Of a DNA stretch of 44,144 nucleotides, positions 1 through 7,754 are shown piece after piece (the stretch's first letter is position 1; each line of letters begins with the position of its first letter). The DNA lies in the NCBI RefSeq assembly GCF_013294065.1, contig NZ_JABSNM010000028.1, positions 1 through 44,144 of the forward strand, read 5' to 3'. A program made the translations under genes and the position numbers. This DNA is from Sphaerotilus uruguayifluvii. Lineage in GTDB: Bacteria; Pseudomonadota; Gammaproteobacteria; Burkholderiales; Burkholderiaceae_C. The notes under the pieces are model-generated. The model was not told the origin of the DNA. It did not search any database and worked only from the letters and a program-made list of their open reading frames with translations.

Positions 1-51
1 CTGGCCAATCTGTGGATCGCCAAGCGGCGAATCCAGGGAGCGTGGGCATGA
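1..51 (+). CDS. possible 3' end of an unidentified gene cut by the window edge
   Basis: Frame 1 is open from the first base and reads 16 residues (LANLWIAKRRIQGAWA) before TGA at 49-51. It is too short to assign a family. No gene was recognised between 52 and the sensor-kinase start at 299, so this may be the tail of an upstream gene or a chance open stretch. Confidence 0.2.
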   Translation: MANLWIAKRRIQGAWA

Positions 52-298
52 GTGCGTCCGGAAACGGGCAAAGCGGCCTCGAAGGCTGCTGGCGATGCTC
101 GTTTCTGGCGCGTTGGGCATCAGAGGGCCTCGATTTCAGCGTTCATGCACGCCGTGCGGCGACTTTTGCAGAGCATCCCTAGCCCGATTCGTTATAATCA
201 CGCCCTCCAGGGATCGCTCAAGCCGGACGTCGTGCATTTATTTTTCGGGTTGGTATTCCACTTCAAAAACGCGCATATTTAGAATATGCAAGGAGCCA

Positions 299-1686
299 AT
301 GATGGAAAGGGATCGCCTAGATTTGCCAGCGGATTACAACCTCCGGCATGGGCGGCCGCGTCTCAGTCTCGATGGCATTCTTAATTGGGTGCTGACCGAG
401 GAAGTGGTGGATTCGGTTGTTCGTGATCCTGCCCGGATACGGCTGGCGCACGGCCTGGCGTTGTTGAGCCATGGTCGGGACGAGCCCCTCAATGAACTGG
501 TGAGTCTGGCCCGGACGCTTTTGCAGGCCCCGGTGGCCTTTTTGGGCGCGATTGGCGAGGACTTTGACTTCTATAAGGGTTTGGAGGGCGCTGGAGAGCC
601 TTTCGCAAGCGAGCGAAAACTCACTGGCCGGACCTTTTGCCACTACACCCACGCTGCCGGTAGCACGCTGGCACTGTCGGACGTACGTGGCATGGGAGCG
701 CCTTGGTGTGACGTGCCGACTGTGCACAGCATGGGTATCGCGGCCTACTTGGGCACGCCAGTCCGCATCCAGGGCCATGTGGTGGCATCGCTGTGCTGCG
801 TCGACTTTCAGCCGCGGACATGGACGGATCGCGATCAAACAACCATAGAGGCATTGGCCATATCTTTCCAGCGCGAACTGGAATACCGAGTCAGCCTGGA
901 ATCTTGGCGCCGGGCCGCAGAGGATAGGGAGGAACTTATTCGCCACGCAGAGCGACTTGTGGCAGGCGTGGCGCACGACCTGAGAAACCCCATGATGGTG
1001 ACCCAGTTGTGCGCGGTCACCCTGACGTCCAAACCAGCTGAGCATACCGCTAGGGCCGTGGCGCCGCGCCTGCGCAGAGCGAATGAGCAGATGCGCTCGC
1101 TTATCGAATCCTTGCAGACCGACTGGATTACACCGAGCAGCCCGCGGGATCTGGCCGCGCAACAGGTATCGGAGCTGCTACGTCAATCGCAAAAAATGTA
1201 CCAGATCAAGGGGGCGCAGGGTGGAGTGGTAGTCTCCATCGGGCAAACCTGCGAGGCCCAAGTTCTGGCGGACTCGGGACAAATCCTGCGGGCGCTGTCC
1301 AATCTCGTGAGCAATGCTGTCAAGTTCAGCCCGGATCAAGGCAACGTGGTGTTGTCGGCGCACTGGCTGAGTCGGGACAATGTGCTCGAGGCCGCAAAGC
1401 ACGACGGCAAGGTCGCACAGGCTTTGGCTCGAGCGGGTGAGGGCACGCGAGCTGGGTGGAAATCGCGGTGACTGACCAAGGACCCGGCATGAGCGCCAAC
1501 GATTTGAAGCATTGCCATCGCCGTGGCTATCAAGGAGAACAGGCACTGGAGCGCGGCGACGGCAGCGGCTTGGGCCTGGCCATCGCTGCCGAAATCGCCG
1601 AGCGGCATGGCGCCTGCCTGCGAATGCAGAGCGCCCTAGGGCAGGGTACCCGTGCGGCGTTATGGTGGCCTGCGGTGTGTCAATGA
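299..1686 (+). pseudogene. GAF-domain sensor histidine kinase, frameshifted in the ATPase domain
   Basis: The product would be a GAF-containing sensor histidine kinase that autophosphorylates on His for a two-component pathway. No membrane segment is visible, so it was probably cytoplasmic. The start at 299 (ATGATGGAAAGG) follows an AAGGAG ribosome site; the frame is open further upstream but without a site. A GAF domain spans about residues 70-190. The H-box (HDLRNP) is near residue 225 and the N-box (NLVSNAVKFSP) near 334. The frame ends at 1471, but the rest of the HATPase domain (VTDQGPGM, then GDGSGLGLAIA) continues in another frame to 1686. A frameshift therefore lies between about 1438 and 1471. 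Without it the domain order would be complete. It could be real inactivation or a sequence error. No response regulator gene is adjacent. Confidence 0.75.
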
Positions 1687-1707
1687 CCGGTGTGGCGGCA
1701 CGGGACG

Positions 1708-1743
1708 AAAAAAACCCCTGGTCACGATGAAGCGATCAGGGGT
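1708..1743 (-). terminator. rho-independent terminator, minus strand
   Basis: On the minus strand ACCCCTG (1737-1743) pairs with CAGGGGT (1714-1720) across a 16-nt loop, and seven T residues follow (A-run at 1708-1714 on the plus strand). No protein gene ends just upstream on that strand. The small gene at 1923-2117 has its own hairpin, so this may end a non-coding transcript. Confidence 0.7.
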
Positions 1744-1814
1744 CAACCGCGCCAAGATCTGCAGGCTCGCTGCCAAGAGAACCTGCAGCCGCTCAAGCCG
1801 TCGGACAAACCGAC
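1708..1814 (-). ncRNA. candidate small RNA with three hairpins
   Basis: About 107 nt of minus strand holds three successive perfect stems: GTCGG/CCGAC (1800-1814), CTGCAGG/CCTGCAG (1759-1788) and the terminator stem (1714-1743) followed by seven T. No convincing open frame covers it. The 5' end is a guess, as no clear promoter is visible. It could instead be a decayed 3' untranslated region. No known RNA family was recognised. Confidence 0.35.
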
Positions 1815-1870
1815 GCCGAGCTCGGGCGCGGAGCCGCTAATGAAAGGTGCCGGCTGCGAGCAGCCCCGAA

Positions 1871-1895
1871 AAAACAAAAGGCCCCAGGGGGGCCC
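1871..1895 (-). terminator. terminator of the small exported-protein gene
   Basis: On the minus strand GGCCCC (1889-1894) pairs with GGGGCC (1880-1885) with a 3-nt loop, and TTTTGTTTTTT follows. It lies about 28 bases beyond the stop codon at 1923, as expected for an intrinsic terminator of that gene. Confidence 0.7.
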
Positions 1896-1922
1896 TCGAG
1901 CATGCAGTCGGCAGGTTGCTGC

Positions 1923-2117
1923 TTACTTGCTGGCCGCCGGAGCAGCAGCTTCAGCCTTGGCAGCGGCCTTCTTGGTGTGGTGATGCTTCTTGTGGACCTT
2001 CTTGGCCGGTGCAGCAGCAGCGGCAGCCGGAGCCGCATCAGCGGTCGGCGCAGCGTCAGCGGCGAAGGCGCCGACAGCAAACAGGGAGGCGATCAGGGCA
2101 GCAAGCAGCTTCTTCAT
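1923..2117 (-). CDS. small exported Ala/Lys/His-rich protein
   Basis: This 64-residue protein begins MKKLLAALIASLFAVGAFAA, a clear Sec signal peptide with likely cleavage after the AFA-A region. The mature part of about 44 residues is almost only Ala, Pro, Lys and His, with the central basic run KKVHKKHHHTKK and Ala-rich flanks. This resembles small periplasmic low-complexity proteins common in Burkholderiales (acid-shock-protein-like composition), but the function is unknown and the His cluster only hints at metal binding. The frame runs further upstream, but the signal peptide fixes the start at 2117. No strong ribosome site is seen in front of it. An intrinsic terminator follows, so it is probably transcribed alone. 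Confidence 0.7.
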   Translation of the reverse strand: MKKLLAALIASLFAVGAFAADAAPTADAAPAAAAAAPAKKVHKKHHHTKKAAAKAEAAAPAASK

Positions 2118-2486
2118 GGTCAGTGACTGAGCTTCAGTCCGTGGGTTGGTGTACCTCCTCAACGTGGCGCACCACAGGCTGTTGACCGTCATGATGCAAA
2201 GAAATGTGTCTATTTCGCCTCCCGCTGCATTCAGGCAAAGAGCCATGAAGGGTACGTGCAGTTCCGCCTCCCCGACACCCCCTGACCCGCGCATCCCCTC
2301 AAACTTTGAACCGCCCCGGATTTCGTAGAGGCCCGTTGGGTTAAGTCAAGCCGCCTCCTTGACGGTTTGACGGGAGAGTTGTCGATAGTAGTTGGCTTCG
2401 GCCTCGGCAGTGGGATGTAGCCGATAGGTTCGAGCAGCCGCTGATGGTTGAACCAGGCGACCCATTCGAGGGTGGCCAGTTCGACT

Positions 2487-2502
2487 GCTTTGACCTGCCC
2501 CC
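2487..2502 (+). repeat. target duplication GCTT and left inverted repeat of the IS407-like element
   Basis: GCTT at 2487-2490 is directly followed by the left terminal repeat TGACCTGCCCCC at 2491-2502. The same four bases follow the right end. Confidence 0.85.
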
Positions 2503-2549
2503 CGCCAGCCGTACCAAGCTGAAGTAGCAGGAGTCCGCCAACCAGGAGA

Positions 2550-2825
2550 ATGGCGGACATGAGGAAGAGCAAGTTCACCGAGGAACAGATCATCGGGTTC
2601 CTCAAGCAGGCAGAGGCCGGAGTGGCCGTGGCGGAGATCTGCCGCAAGGGCGGGTTCTCGGATGCGACGTTCTACAAGTGGCGAGCCAAGTTCGGCGGCA
2701 TGGAGGCGTCGGATGCGAGGCGGCTGCGCGAGCTGGAGGCGGAGAACGCCAAGCTCAAGCACCTGCTGGCCGAGGCGCACCTGGACATGCACGCGCTCAA
2801 GAGCGTCCTCGGGGTAAAAAGATAG
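2550..2825 (+). CDS. IS407-like transposase OrfA
   Basis: This 91-residue protein has an HTH domain (FTEEQIIGFLKQAEAGVAVA, then EICRKGGFSDATFYKWRAKFGG) followed by a leucine-zipper region (LRELEAENAKLKHLLAE). It binds the IS ends and can regulate transposition. An internal ATG at 2559 (MRKSKF) is an alternative start. The gene ends GTA AAA AGA TAG, and the A-run is the frameshift site leading into orfB. Confidence 0.85.
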   Translation: MADMRKSKFTEEQIIGFLKQAEAGVAVAEICRKGGFSDATFYKWRAKFGGMEASDARRLRELEAENAKLKHLLAEAHLDMHALKSVLGVKR

Positions 2826-3697
2826 CCCCACAGGCCAAGCGGGAGGCCATCGGGCGGCTGATTGCGCAGCATCAGTTGTCCGAGCGGCGGGCCTGCAGGC
2901 TTGTGGGGCTGAGCCGAGACAGCTACCGACACCCGCCGGTGGCCAGCGCCCAGACCGAGGCGCTCAAGACCAGGATCGTCGAGATCGCCCATGTGCGCCG
3001 GCGCTTCGGGTATCGACGCGTGCACGACCTGCTGCGTGCGGAGTTTCCGGGCGTCAATCACAAGCGGGTGTACCGGCTGTACAGCGCAGCCAACCTGGCC
3101 GTGCGCAAGCACAAGAAGGCGCGCAGGCCACCAGCCGAGCGCACGCCGCTGAACATCGCCACCAAAGTCAACGAGGTGTGGAGCATGGATTTCGTCAGCG
3201 ACAGCCTGGCCAACGGCAGGCGACTGAAGTGCCTGACGGTAGCCGACGACTTCAGCCACGAGGCGGTAGAGATTGCAGTCGACTACGGCATCAGCGGCCA
3301 GTACGTGACGCGCCTGCTCGACCAGGCGGCGCTGTGGCGGGGCTACCCATCAGCGGTAAGAACCGACAACGGCCCGGAGTTCACCAGCCGGGCCTTCATG
3401 GCTTGGGCGCAGAGCCATGGCATCAGGCATATCCTGATCGAGCCGGGGCGGCCGATGCAGAACGGCTACATCGAGAGCTTCAACGGGCGTTTCAGGGACG
3501 AGTGCCTGAACGAGCACTGGTTCGAGACGCTGCATCAGGCCCGTACCGAGATCGCCAGGTGGCGGCAGGACTACAACGAGGTGAGGCCGCACGGCAGCAT
3601 CGGACGCATACCCCCGGCGCAATTCGCCGAGCAGCATCGCCGGCATGCTGGCGATGCTGCTCGACACCTGGTTCCCGCAAACAACGAGATCCAGTAA
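2550..3697 (+). CDS. IS407-like OrfAB transposase by -1 frameshifting
   Basis: OrfB lies in the -1 frame relative to OrfA and overlaps its end. Slippage on the AAAAA run at 2816-2820 gives ...LGVK-KIAPQAKREAIGRL..., a natural fusion of OrfA with the HTH_21 region and rve catalytic core. The DDE triad is visible as MDFVSD, RTDNGPEF and YIESFNGRFRDE, and the C-terminal signature NEVRPHGSIG is present. The OrfB stop is at 3697, 55 bases before the right end. The fused protein would cut and join the IS ends. OrfB alone is open from 2678 but probably has no independent start. Confidence 0.85.
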
Positions 3698-3740
3698 CCT
3701 TCAAACCCAGGACTCCTGATGAATCGCTGGTACGGTAAAT

Positions 3741-3756
3741 GGGGGCAGGTCAGCTT
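3741..3756 (-). repeat. right inverted repeat and target duplication GCTT of the IS407-like element
   Basis: Bases 3741-3752 are the reverse complement of the left end, followed by GCTT at 3753-3756, the second copy of the target duplication. Confidence 0.85.
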
Positions 3757-4526
3757 CGCCACTCTTCCACGATGGACGCCGATGGATGACCTCGGCCTTG
3801 TACAGGCCGTTGATGGTCTCGGCCAAGGCGTTGTCATAGCTGTCGCCGGTGCTGCCCACCGAGGGCTCGATGCCGGCCTCGGTCAGGCGCTCGGTGTAGC
3901 GGATGCTGACGTATTGCGAGCCACGGTCCGAATAGCAGATCAGCCCGTCGTTGGCTGCCGGCTGACGGGCGTAGAGGGCCTGCTCCAGCGCGTCGAGCAC
4001 GAAGTCGGTGCGCATCGAGTGGCTCACGCGCCAGCCGACGATGCAGCGAGCAAAGACATCGACGACGAAGGCCACGTAGGCAAAGCCCTGCCAGGTCGAG
4101 ACATACGTGAAATCGCAGACCCACAGCTGATTGAGCCGCTCGGCCTGGAAGACCCGGTTGACCTTGTCGAGCGGGCACGCCGCCTTGGCGTCGGGCACCG
4201 TGGTGCGAACCGCCTTGCCCCGGATGACCCCGCGCAGACCCAGTCGTCGCATCAGCCGCTCGACGCTGCAGCGCGCCATGACGATCCCTTCGCGCTGGAG
4301 CTGGCGCCAGACCTTGTCTGCGCCGTAGACCCGCCGGTGGGCGTGCCAGACCCGTTCGATCTCGGGCATGAACAGCTCGTCGCGGCGGGCTCGCGCGCAG
4401 CGCCGCTCGGGCTCTCGACTTCGGGCCGCGTGGCGCCGGTAGCCCGACGGGGCGATCTGCAGCACTCGGCAGATCGGCTCGACCCCGTGGACATCCCGAT
4501 GCTCGTCCACCAGTCGGTACATCACT

Positions 4527-4842
4527 TCAATCGGCGGTCGATCCGGCAAGGGCGAAAAACGCACTGGCCAGCTTCAGGATCTCGTTGGCTCGGCGCAACT
4601 CTCTGACCTCGCGTTCCAGCTCCTTGATGCGCTGCGCCTCGGCTGTAGCCACCCCCCGGCCCCGCACCTGCGTCACTCTCGGCTTGCTTGACCCAGTCCA
4701 GCAGCGTTTGCGGCACGCAGCCGATCTTCGGCGCGATCGATTCGATCGCCGCCCACAGCGAGGCGTACTCCCCGCGATGCTCCTGCACCAGCCGCACCGC
4801 ACGCTCTCGGACCTCCGGCGAGAACTTGTTCGTCTTCTTCAT
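4527..4842 (-). pseudogene. IS3-like orfA, frameshifted
   Basis: The start [20 protein letters not shown] is a typical IS3-family OrfA helix-turn-helix protein that binds the IS ends. After VKQAESDAG the frame is lost and the expected leucine-zipper part ([20 protein letters not shown], then [10 protein letters not shown]) continues in the next frame. The cause is most simply one extra base in the six-G run at 4652-4657. The product would not make a working transposase. Confidence 0.8.
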
Positions 4843-4892
4843 GGCTCCATCTTCTCAAGTGTTGGAGCCTCCTCAATTCCCGGGGCGGTTCA

Positions 4893-5095
4893 CCGCGTGG
4901 CCGGTTTCTCGGCGTAGAAGCGCTTGAGCCGGGCGTTCTCCGCTTGCAGCTCGCGCATGCGTGTCAGGTCCGAGACCGTCGCGCCTGCGTATTTGCTTTT
5001 CCACGCGTGGTACGTCGATGCGCTGATGCAGTGCTTGCGGCACACTTCGGCCATCGGCATGCCTGCTGCGTATTCCAGTGCAAAACCACCAGCGA
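4893..5095 (-). pseudogene. remnant of another IS3-family orfA
   Basis: Read on the minus strand, FALEYAAGMPMAEVCRKHC followed by ISASTYHAWKSKYAG and RMRELQAENARLKRFYAE is the middle of an IS3-family OrfA (HTH plus zipper). It is cut at 4892, exactly at the end of the IS3-like element, and loses its frame on the other side. It is not the same subtype as the neighbouring elements. This suggests that the IS3-like element inserted into or next to an older IS copy. Confidence 0.65.
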
Positions 5096-5221
5096 TTCCG
5101 CTTCAACAGCGTCAACCGTTCCAGTTCAAACCCGTCACTGATTCCGATTGAAGTCCGCCACCCTGCCTGACGGTGCCTCCTGTCATATGTCATATGGGCA
5201 GAAATGCAAGGCGTGCCTCAT

Positions 5222-6145
5222 TCATGCTTCGTGCCTAGCGTTACGCGCCGCGAACCATTCCTTGAGCATCGAAACTAGCGCCTGAACTTGCTCATCTGAG
5301 TTGGTCGCCTGATAAGCCACACCGACGCGGATGCATAGCTGGTCCCCTTCCACAATCTTCTTGAACGTCACGCCCTTACGCGTCACGTTGTGCAACGAGT
5401 TGGGCACCAGCGCGAACCCCTGGCCTTCGGCGATCAGTCCAAGCAGAACGTGATGATCGGCCGGCTCCCGAATCCGCTGCGGCGAGAAGCCGACCCGCTC
5501 GAAGATCCGCTCGCAGTAGTCGTAATAGACTGGGTTCAGCTTGCGCTCGAACCAAAACAGTTTGTCGTCTCCCAAGTCGAGGATCGAGACCCGTTGGCGC
5601 TTGGCCAGCCGATGGCTGGATGAGATGCAGGCGACCATCGGATCGTCGAACAGCGGCTCGACGGTCAATCCGTCCGCTCTCGACGGCAGCCCGATCACCG
5701 CAATGTCGATCCTGTCTTGATTGAGGTCGCGGATCGAATGCGCGGAGATCTGGCGTTTGGTGCTAATGCGCATACCGGGGAACCGCTGCTCGAACGCCGG
5801 CTCGATTCCGGCGAACAGCCCGACGTCGACCACAGTCGTGATGCCCACCCGCAGCAGTGGAAGCTTGTCCGCAACACCCGACGGCTTGAAGCGCCTCACT
5901 ACCTGCTCCGATTCGCGCAGCAGGGCTCTTGCGTCTGCCAGGAAGCGTTCCCCCGCCTCGGTCAGGCGCACGCCACCGCGATCGCGATCAAGCAGGCGGG
6001 CGCCTACCGCCTCCTCAAGCATCTGGATCTGCCGGCTCAGCGGCGGCTGCGTGATGAACAGCCGCTCGGCCGCGCGCCGGAAGTTGAGTTCTTCAGCCAC
6101 GGCGACGAAGTACTTGAGCTGTCTGAGATTCAGTTGCTGAGTCAC
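5222..6145 (-). CDS. LysR-family transcriptional regulator
   Basis: This 307-residue regulator has the usual LysR length. The winged HTH at residues 8-67 reads LRQLKYFVAVAEELNFRRAA, then ITQPPLSRQIQMLE and RLTEAGERFL. The effector-binding domain (about 95-300) begins LLRVGITTVVDVGL. N-terminal details resemble the BenM/CatM branch that senses aromatic-pathway intermediates, but the ligand cannot be named. The start is GTG at 6145, preceded by AAGGGAGAT. It is divergent from the CMD-to-propeller cluster, and a perfect T-N11-A palindrome lies in the 83-bp gap. It is therefore the likely regulator of both that cluster and itself. Confidence 0.88.
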   Translation of the reverse strand: MTQQLNLRQLKYFVAVAEELNFRRAAERLFITQPPLSRQIQMLEEAVGARLLDRDRGGVRLTEAGERFLADARALLRESEQVVRRFKPSGVADKLPLLRVGITTVVDVGLFAGIEPAFEQRFPGMRISTKRQISAHSIRDLNQDRIDIAVIGLPSRADGLTVEPLFDDPMVACISSSHRLAKRQRVSILDLGDDKLFWFERKLNPVYYDYCERIFERVGFSPQRIREPADHHVLLGLIAEGQGFALVPNSLHNVTRKGVTFKKIVEGDQLCIRVGVAYQATNSDEQVQALVSMLKEWFAARNARHEA

Positions 6146-6161
6146 GAGATCTCCCTTCGCA

Positions 6162-6182
6162 CTGATACTTCAAAGGTATCAG
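6162..6182. promoter_or_regulatory. LysR-type operator palindrome
   Basis: CTGATAC (6162-6168), a 7-bp spacer, then GTATCAG (6176-6182) form a perfect inverted repeat containing the LysR T-N11-A core. It lies between the divergent lysR and CMD genes, 17 bp from the lysR start and 46 bp from the CMD start. Confidence 0.7.
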
Positions 6183-6228
6183 AAAAAAAGCAATGGCCTG
6201 ACCGCGTCAGCGGACCTACTGTTGGGCC

Positions 6229-7080
6229 ATGGAAAACCCTCATCAAGTCTCCCAAGACGCGAACTACGGCATAGGTCTCGACTGCCTGTGCCGGCTGGAA
6301 GCCACTGATCGGCCGTCGATCATCGAAGCCCTCGCGGACGTCGCACCAGACTTGGCCAGCCTGGCCATCAGCTTCGTCTACGGCCAGATCTACCCTCGCC
6401 CCCACTTGACGCTGAAGGAGCGCCAGCTCGTCACCGTCGCAGCGCTCGCCGCGCTGGGCAATGCCCGCCCTCAGTTGAAGTTCCACCTTGCCGGCGCGCT
6501 GAATGCTGGTGCAACCAGCACCGAGCTCGTGGAGTTGATGTTGCACCTAGTCGTCTACGCCGGCTTTCCCGCTGGGCTCAACGGCGTCTTCGCCGCGCGC
6601 GAAGTGTTCGCCGAACGGGGCATCGCCCACACCCCTGCGCAGCAGGATGCGCGGGCAGCGGCAGGCAGCGACGCGCGCTACCAAAGTGGCTGGGATGCAC
6701 TGCGCCGCATCGACGGGCACGTCGGCGAACAGATCGTTGCGTCGCTGGCGGACTTGGCGCCCGACCTTGGGCGCTTCATCGTCGAGTTTGGCTTCGGCGA
6801 CATCTACACCCGGCCCGGTCTCGGGTTGCTCGATCGCGAGCTGGCGACTGTCGCACTGCTCGCGGCTCTGGGCACGGCGGCGCCGCAACTCAGGGTCCAC
6901 ATCCACGGACTGCTCAACGTCGGTGGCACGCGCGAGCAGTTGGTCGAGGCGTTGATCCACACCGCCGCCTACGCGGGGTTCCCGGCGGCGATCAACGCGA
7001 TGCTCGTGGCCAAGGAAGTTCTCGCCGAGCGCGGAACCGCTCCGACCGGCAGCGCGCCGACTTCCGCTTCCCCTCCGTGA
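6229..7080 (+). CDS. carboxymuconolactone decarboxylase-family protein with two CMD domains
   Basis: The 283-residue protein contains two similar halves, each an AhpD-like/CMD fold of helices. Repeat 1 (about residues 40-120) has PHLTLKERQLVTVAALAALG, then HLAGALNAGATSTELVELML and YAGFPAG. Repeat 2 (about 170-260) has RPGLGLLDRELATVALLAALG, then HIHGLLNVGGTREQLVEALI and YAGFPAA. No CxxC peroxidase motif is seen, so an AhpD-type peroxidase role is unlikely. Family members decarboxylate gamma-carboxymuconolactone or have unknown roles. It is the first gene of a rightward cluster under the divergent LysR regulator. The start at 6229 is the first ATG beyond the operator, and its ribosome site is weak. 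Confidence 0.85.
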   Translation: MENPHQVSQDANYGIGLDCLCRLEATDRPSIIEALADVAPDLASLAISFVYGQIYPRPHLTLKERQLVTVAALAALGNARPQLKFHLAGALNAGATSTELVELMLHLVVYAGFPAGLNGVFAAREVFAERGIAHTPAQQDARAAAGSDARYQSGWDALRRIDGHVGEQIVASLADLAPDLGRFIVEFGFGDIYTRPGLGLLDRELATVALLAALGTAAPQLRVHIHGLLNVGGTREQLVEALIHTAAYAGFPAAINAMLVAKEVLAERGTAPTGSAPTSASPP

Positions 7081-7130
7081 GCCCGCCATCGGGCCGAATC
7101 GCCTCCCTCTCCACTCCAGAAAGGCACGTC

Positions 7131-7754
7131 ATGTCCACTCCCGTCCTGCTCATCACCGAAGTTACGCCGAAGCCCGGCGCAGCGCTGCGCGTCGCCCGTG
7201 CGTGGAATGCCCTGCCCAGCGCGGCAACCGTGCGCGAGCGCAGGATCTATACGGCGCTGGACGACAGCGCCGTGCTTGAGCTCGCTGCGCTGGAGACCCT
7301 GAATGCTGCAGCGACGCTCGCGATGTCGTGGCAGGTGGCATGGGACCGCTTGGGGCAGGACCTGGCGAGCGACTTCCGCCGCCAGTCGCTGACCTTTGTC
7401 GAAGCCCCCAAAGACACGGCCGCGGCGCTGCCGCCCACGCCCTACGTGCAACTGCGGCATGTCGAAGTGCCGCCGGGCAACTTCGCGGACTACCGCGCTT
7501 GGCGTGAACGGACGATCTTCGACGTGGTGCGCGGCGCGCCGGAGGTCGAGGTTTTCCTCGCCTACCACTCAGCCATCAGCACCGAGCCCGGCGTCATGTT
7601 CGTCTCCGGCTTCTCGGGCGACGTCGACCGCTACGGCGCCGTGTTCAGCTCGACGCGCTACCAGCAGATCGTGCGCGAAGCCGGGGACCAGTTCATCACC
7701 GGCGGCCACAACGGCCTGTACACGCGGATTTACCGTCACGTGGCCAGCGAATGA
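7131..7754 (+). CDS. uncharacterised protein, probable double alpha/beta-barrel (ferredoxin-like) domains
   Basis: This 207-residue protein is of no family I recognise with certainty. The start at 7131 follows AGAAAGG; the frame is open further upstream without a site. Two halves look alike: LLITEVTPKPGAALRVARAWN near the N-terminus, and VQLRHVEVPPGNFADYRAW followed by GVMFVSGFSGDVDRYGAVF in the second half. That pattern suits dimeric alpha/beta-barrel (NIPSNAP/ABM-like) domains, which often hold small hydrophobic ligands. Its stop overlaps the next start (ATGA), so it is translated together with the SDR gene. No signal peptide or membrane segment is visible. Confidence 0.65.
   Translation: MSTPVLLITEVTPKPGAALRVARAWNALPSAATVRERRIYTALDDSAVLELAALETLNAAATLAMSWQVAWDRLGQDLASDFRRQSLTFVEAPKDTAAALPPTPYVQLRHVEVPPGNFADYRAWRERTIFDVVRGAPEVEVFLAYHSAISTEPGVMFVSGFSGDVDRYGAVFSSTRYQQIVREAGDQFITGGHNGLYTRIYRHVASE

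Larger units (their letters stand above)
2491..3752 (+). mobile_element. IS407-like IS3-family insertion sequence, complete
   Basis: The 1,262-bp element is bounded by inverted repeats TGACCTGCCCCC (2491-2502 and, inverted, 3741-3752) and by a 4-bp duplication GCTT (2487-2490 and 3753-3756), as expected for the IS407 group. It has orfA and orfB in overlapping frames joined by a slippery A-run. All DDE residues are present and no internal stop is seen, so it may be active. It sits in reverse orientation inside orfB of the older IS3-like element. Confidence 0.9.
2346..4564 (-). pseudogene. IS3-like orfB transposase split by an IS insertion
   Basis: The first part (4564 to 3753) encodes an HTH_21 region and most of an rve integrase core, with DFTYVST (first Asp), YSDRGSQY (second Asp) and the DNALAETINGLYKAEVIH segment (catalytic Glu). 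The frame stops making sense after KSGEA. The continuation VELATLEWVAWFNHQRLLEP is found at about 2490-2430 beyond the inserted element, and joining the two at the GCTT duplication restores the frame exactly. A second lesion near 2410 (one base missing) moves the last residues, AEAEANYYRQL to KEAA, into another frame ending at 2346. Confidence 0.85.
2307..4892 (-). mobile_element. decayed IS3-like insertion sequence interrupted by a second IS
   Basis: Terminal inverted repeats start TGAACCGCCCCGG at both ends (2307 reading right, 4892 reading left). The element carries orfA and orfB on the minus strand. Removing the nested element at 2491-3752 and one GCTT copy leaves about 1.32 kb, the usual IS3-family length. 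It is inactive on three counts: a frameshift in orfA at a six-G run (4652-4657), the insertion into orfB, and a further one-base frameshift in the orfB tail near 2410. No matching 3-bp duplication flanks it (CTT at 2304-2306, CCG at 4893-4895), so one side has probably been rearranged. Confidence 0.85.

Noticed and set aside
95-298. Upstream extension of the sensor kinase frame
   Set aside because: No ribosome site or domain there; ATG at 299 has AAGGAG in front and starts the conserved protein.
2304-4895. Target-site duplication of the outer IS3-like element
   Set aside because: The flanking triplets CTT and CCG differ, so no duplication can be claimed.
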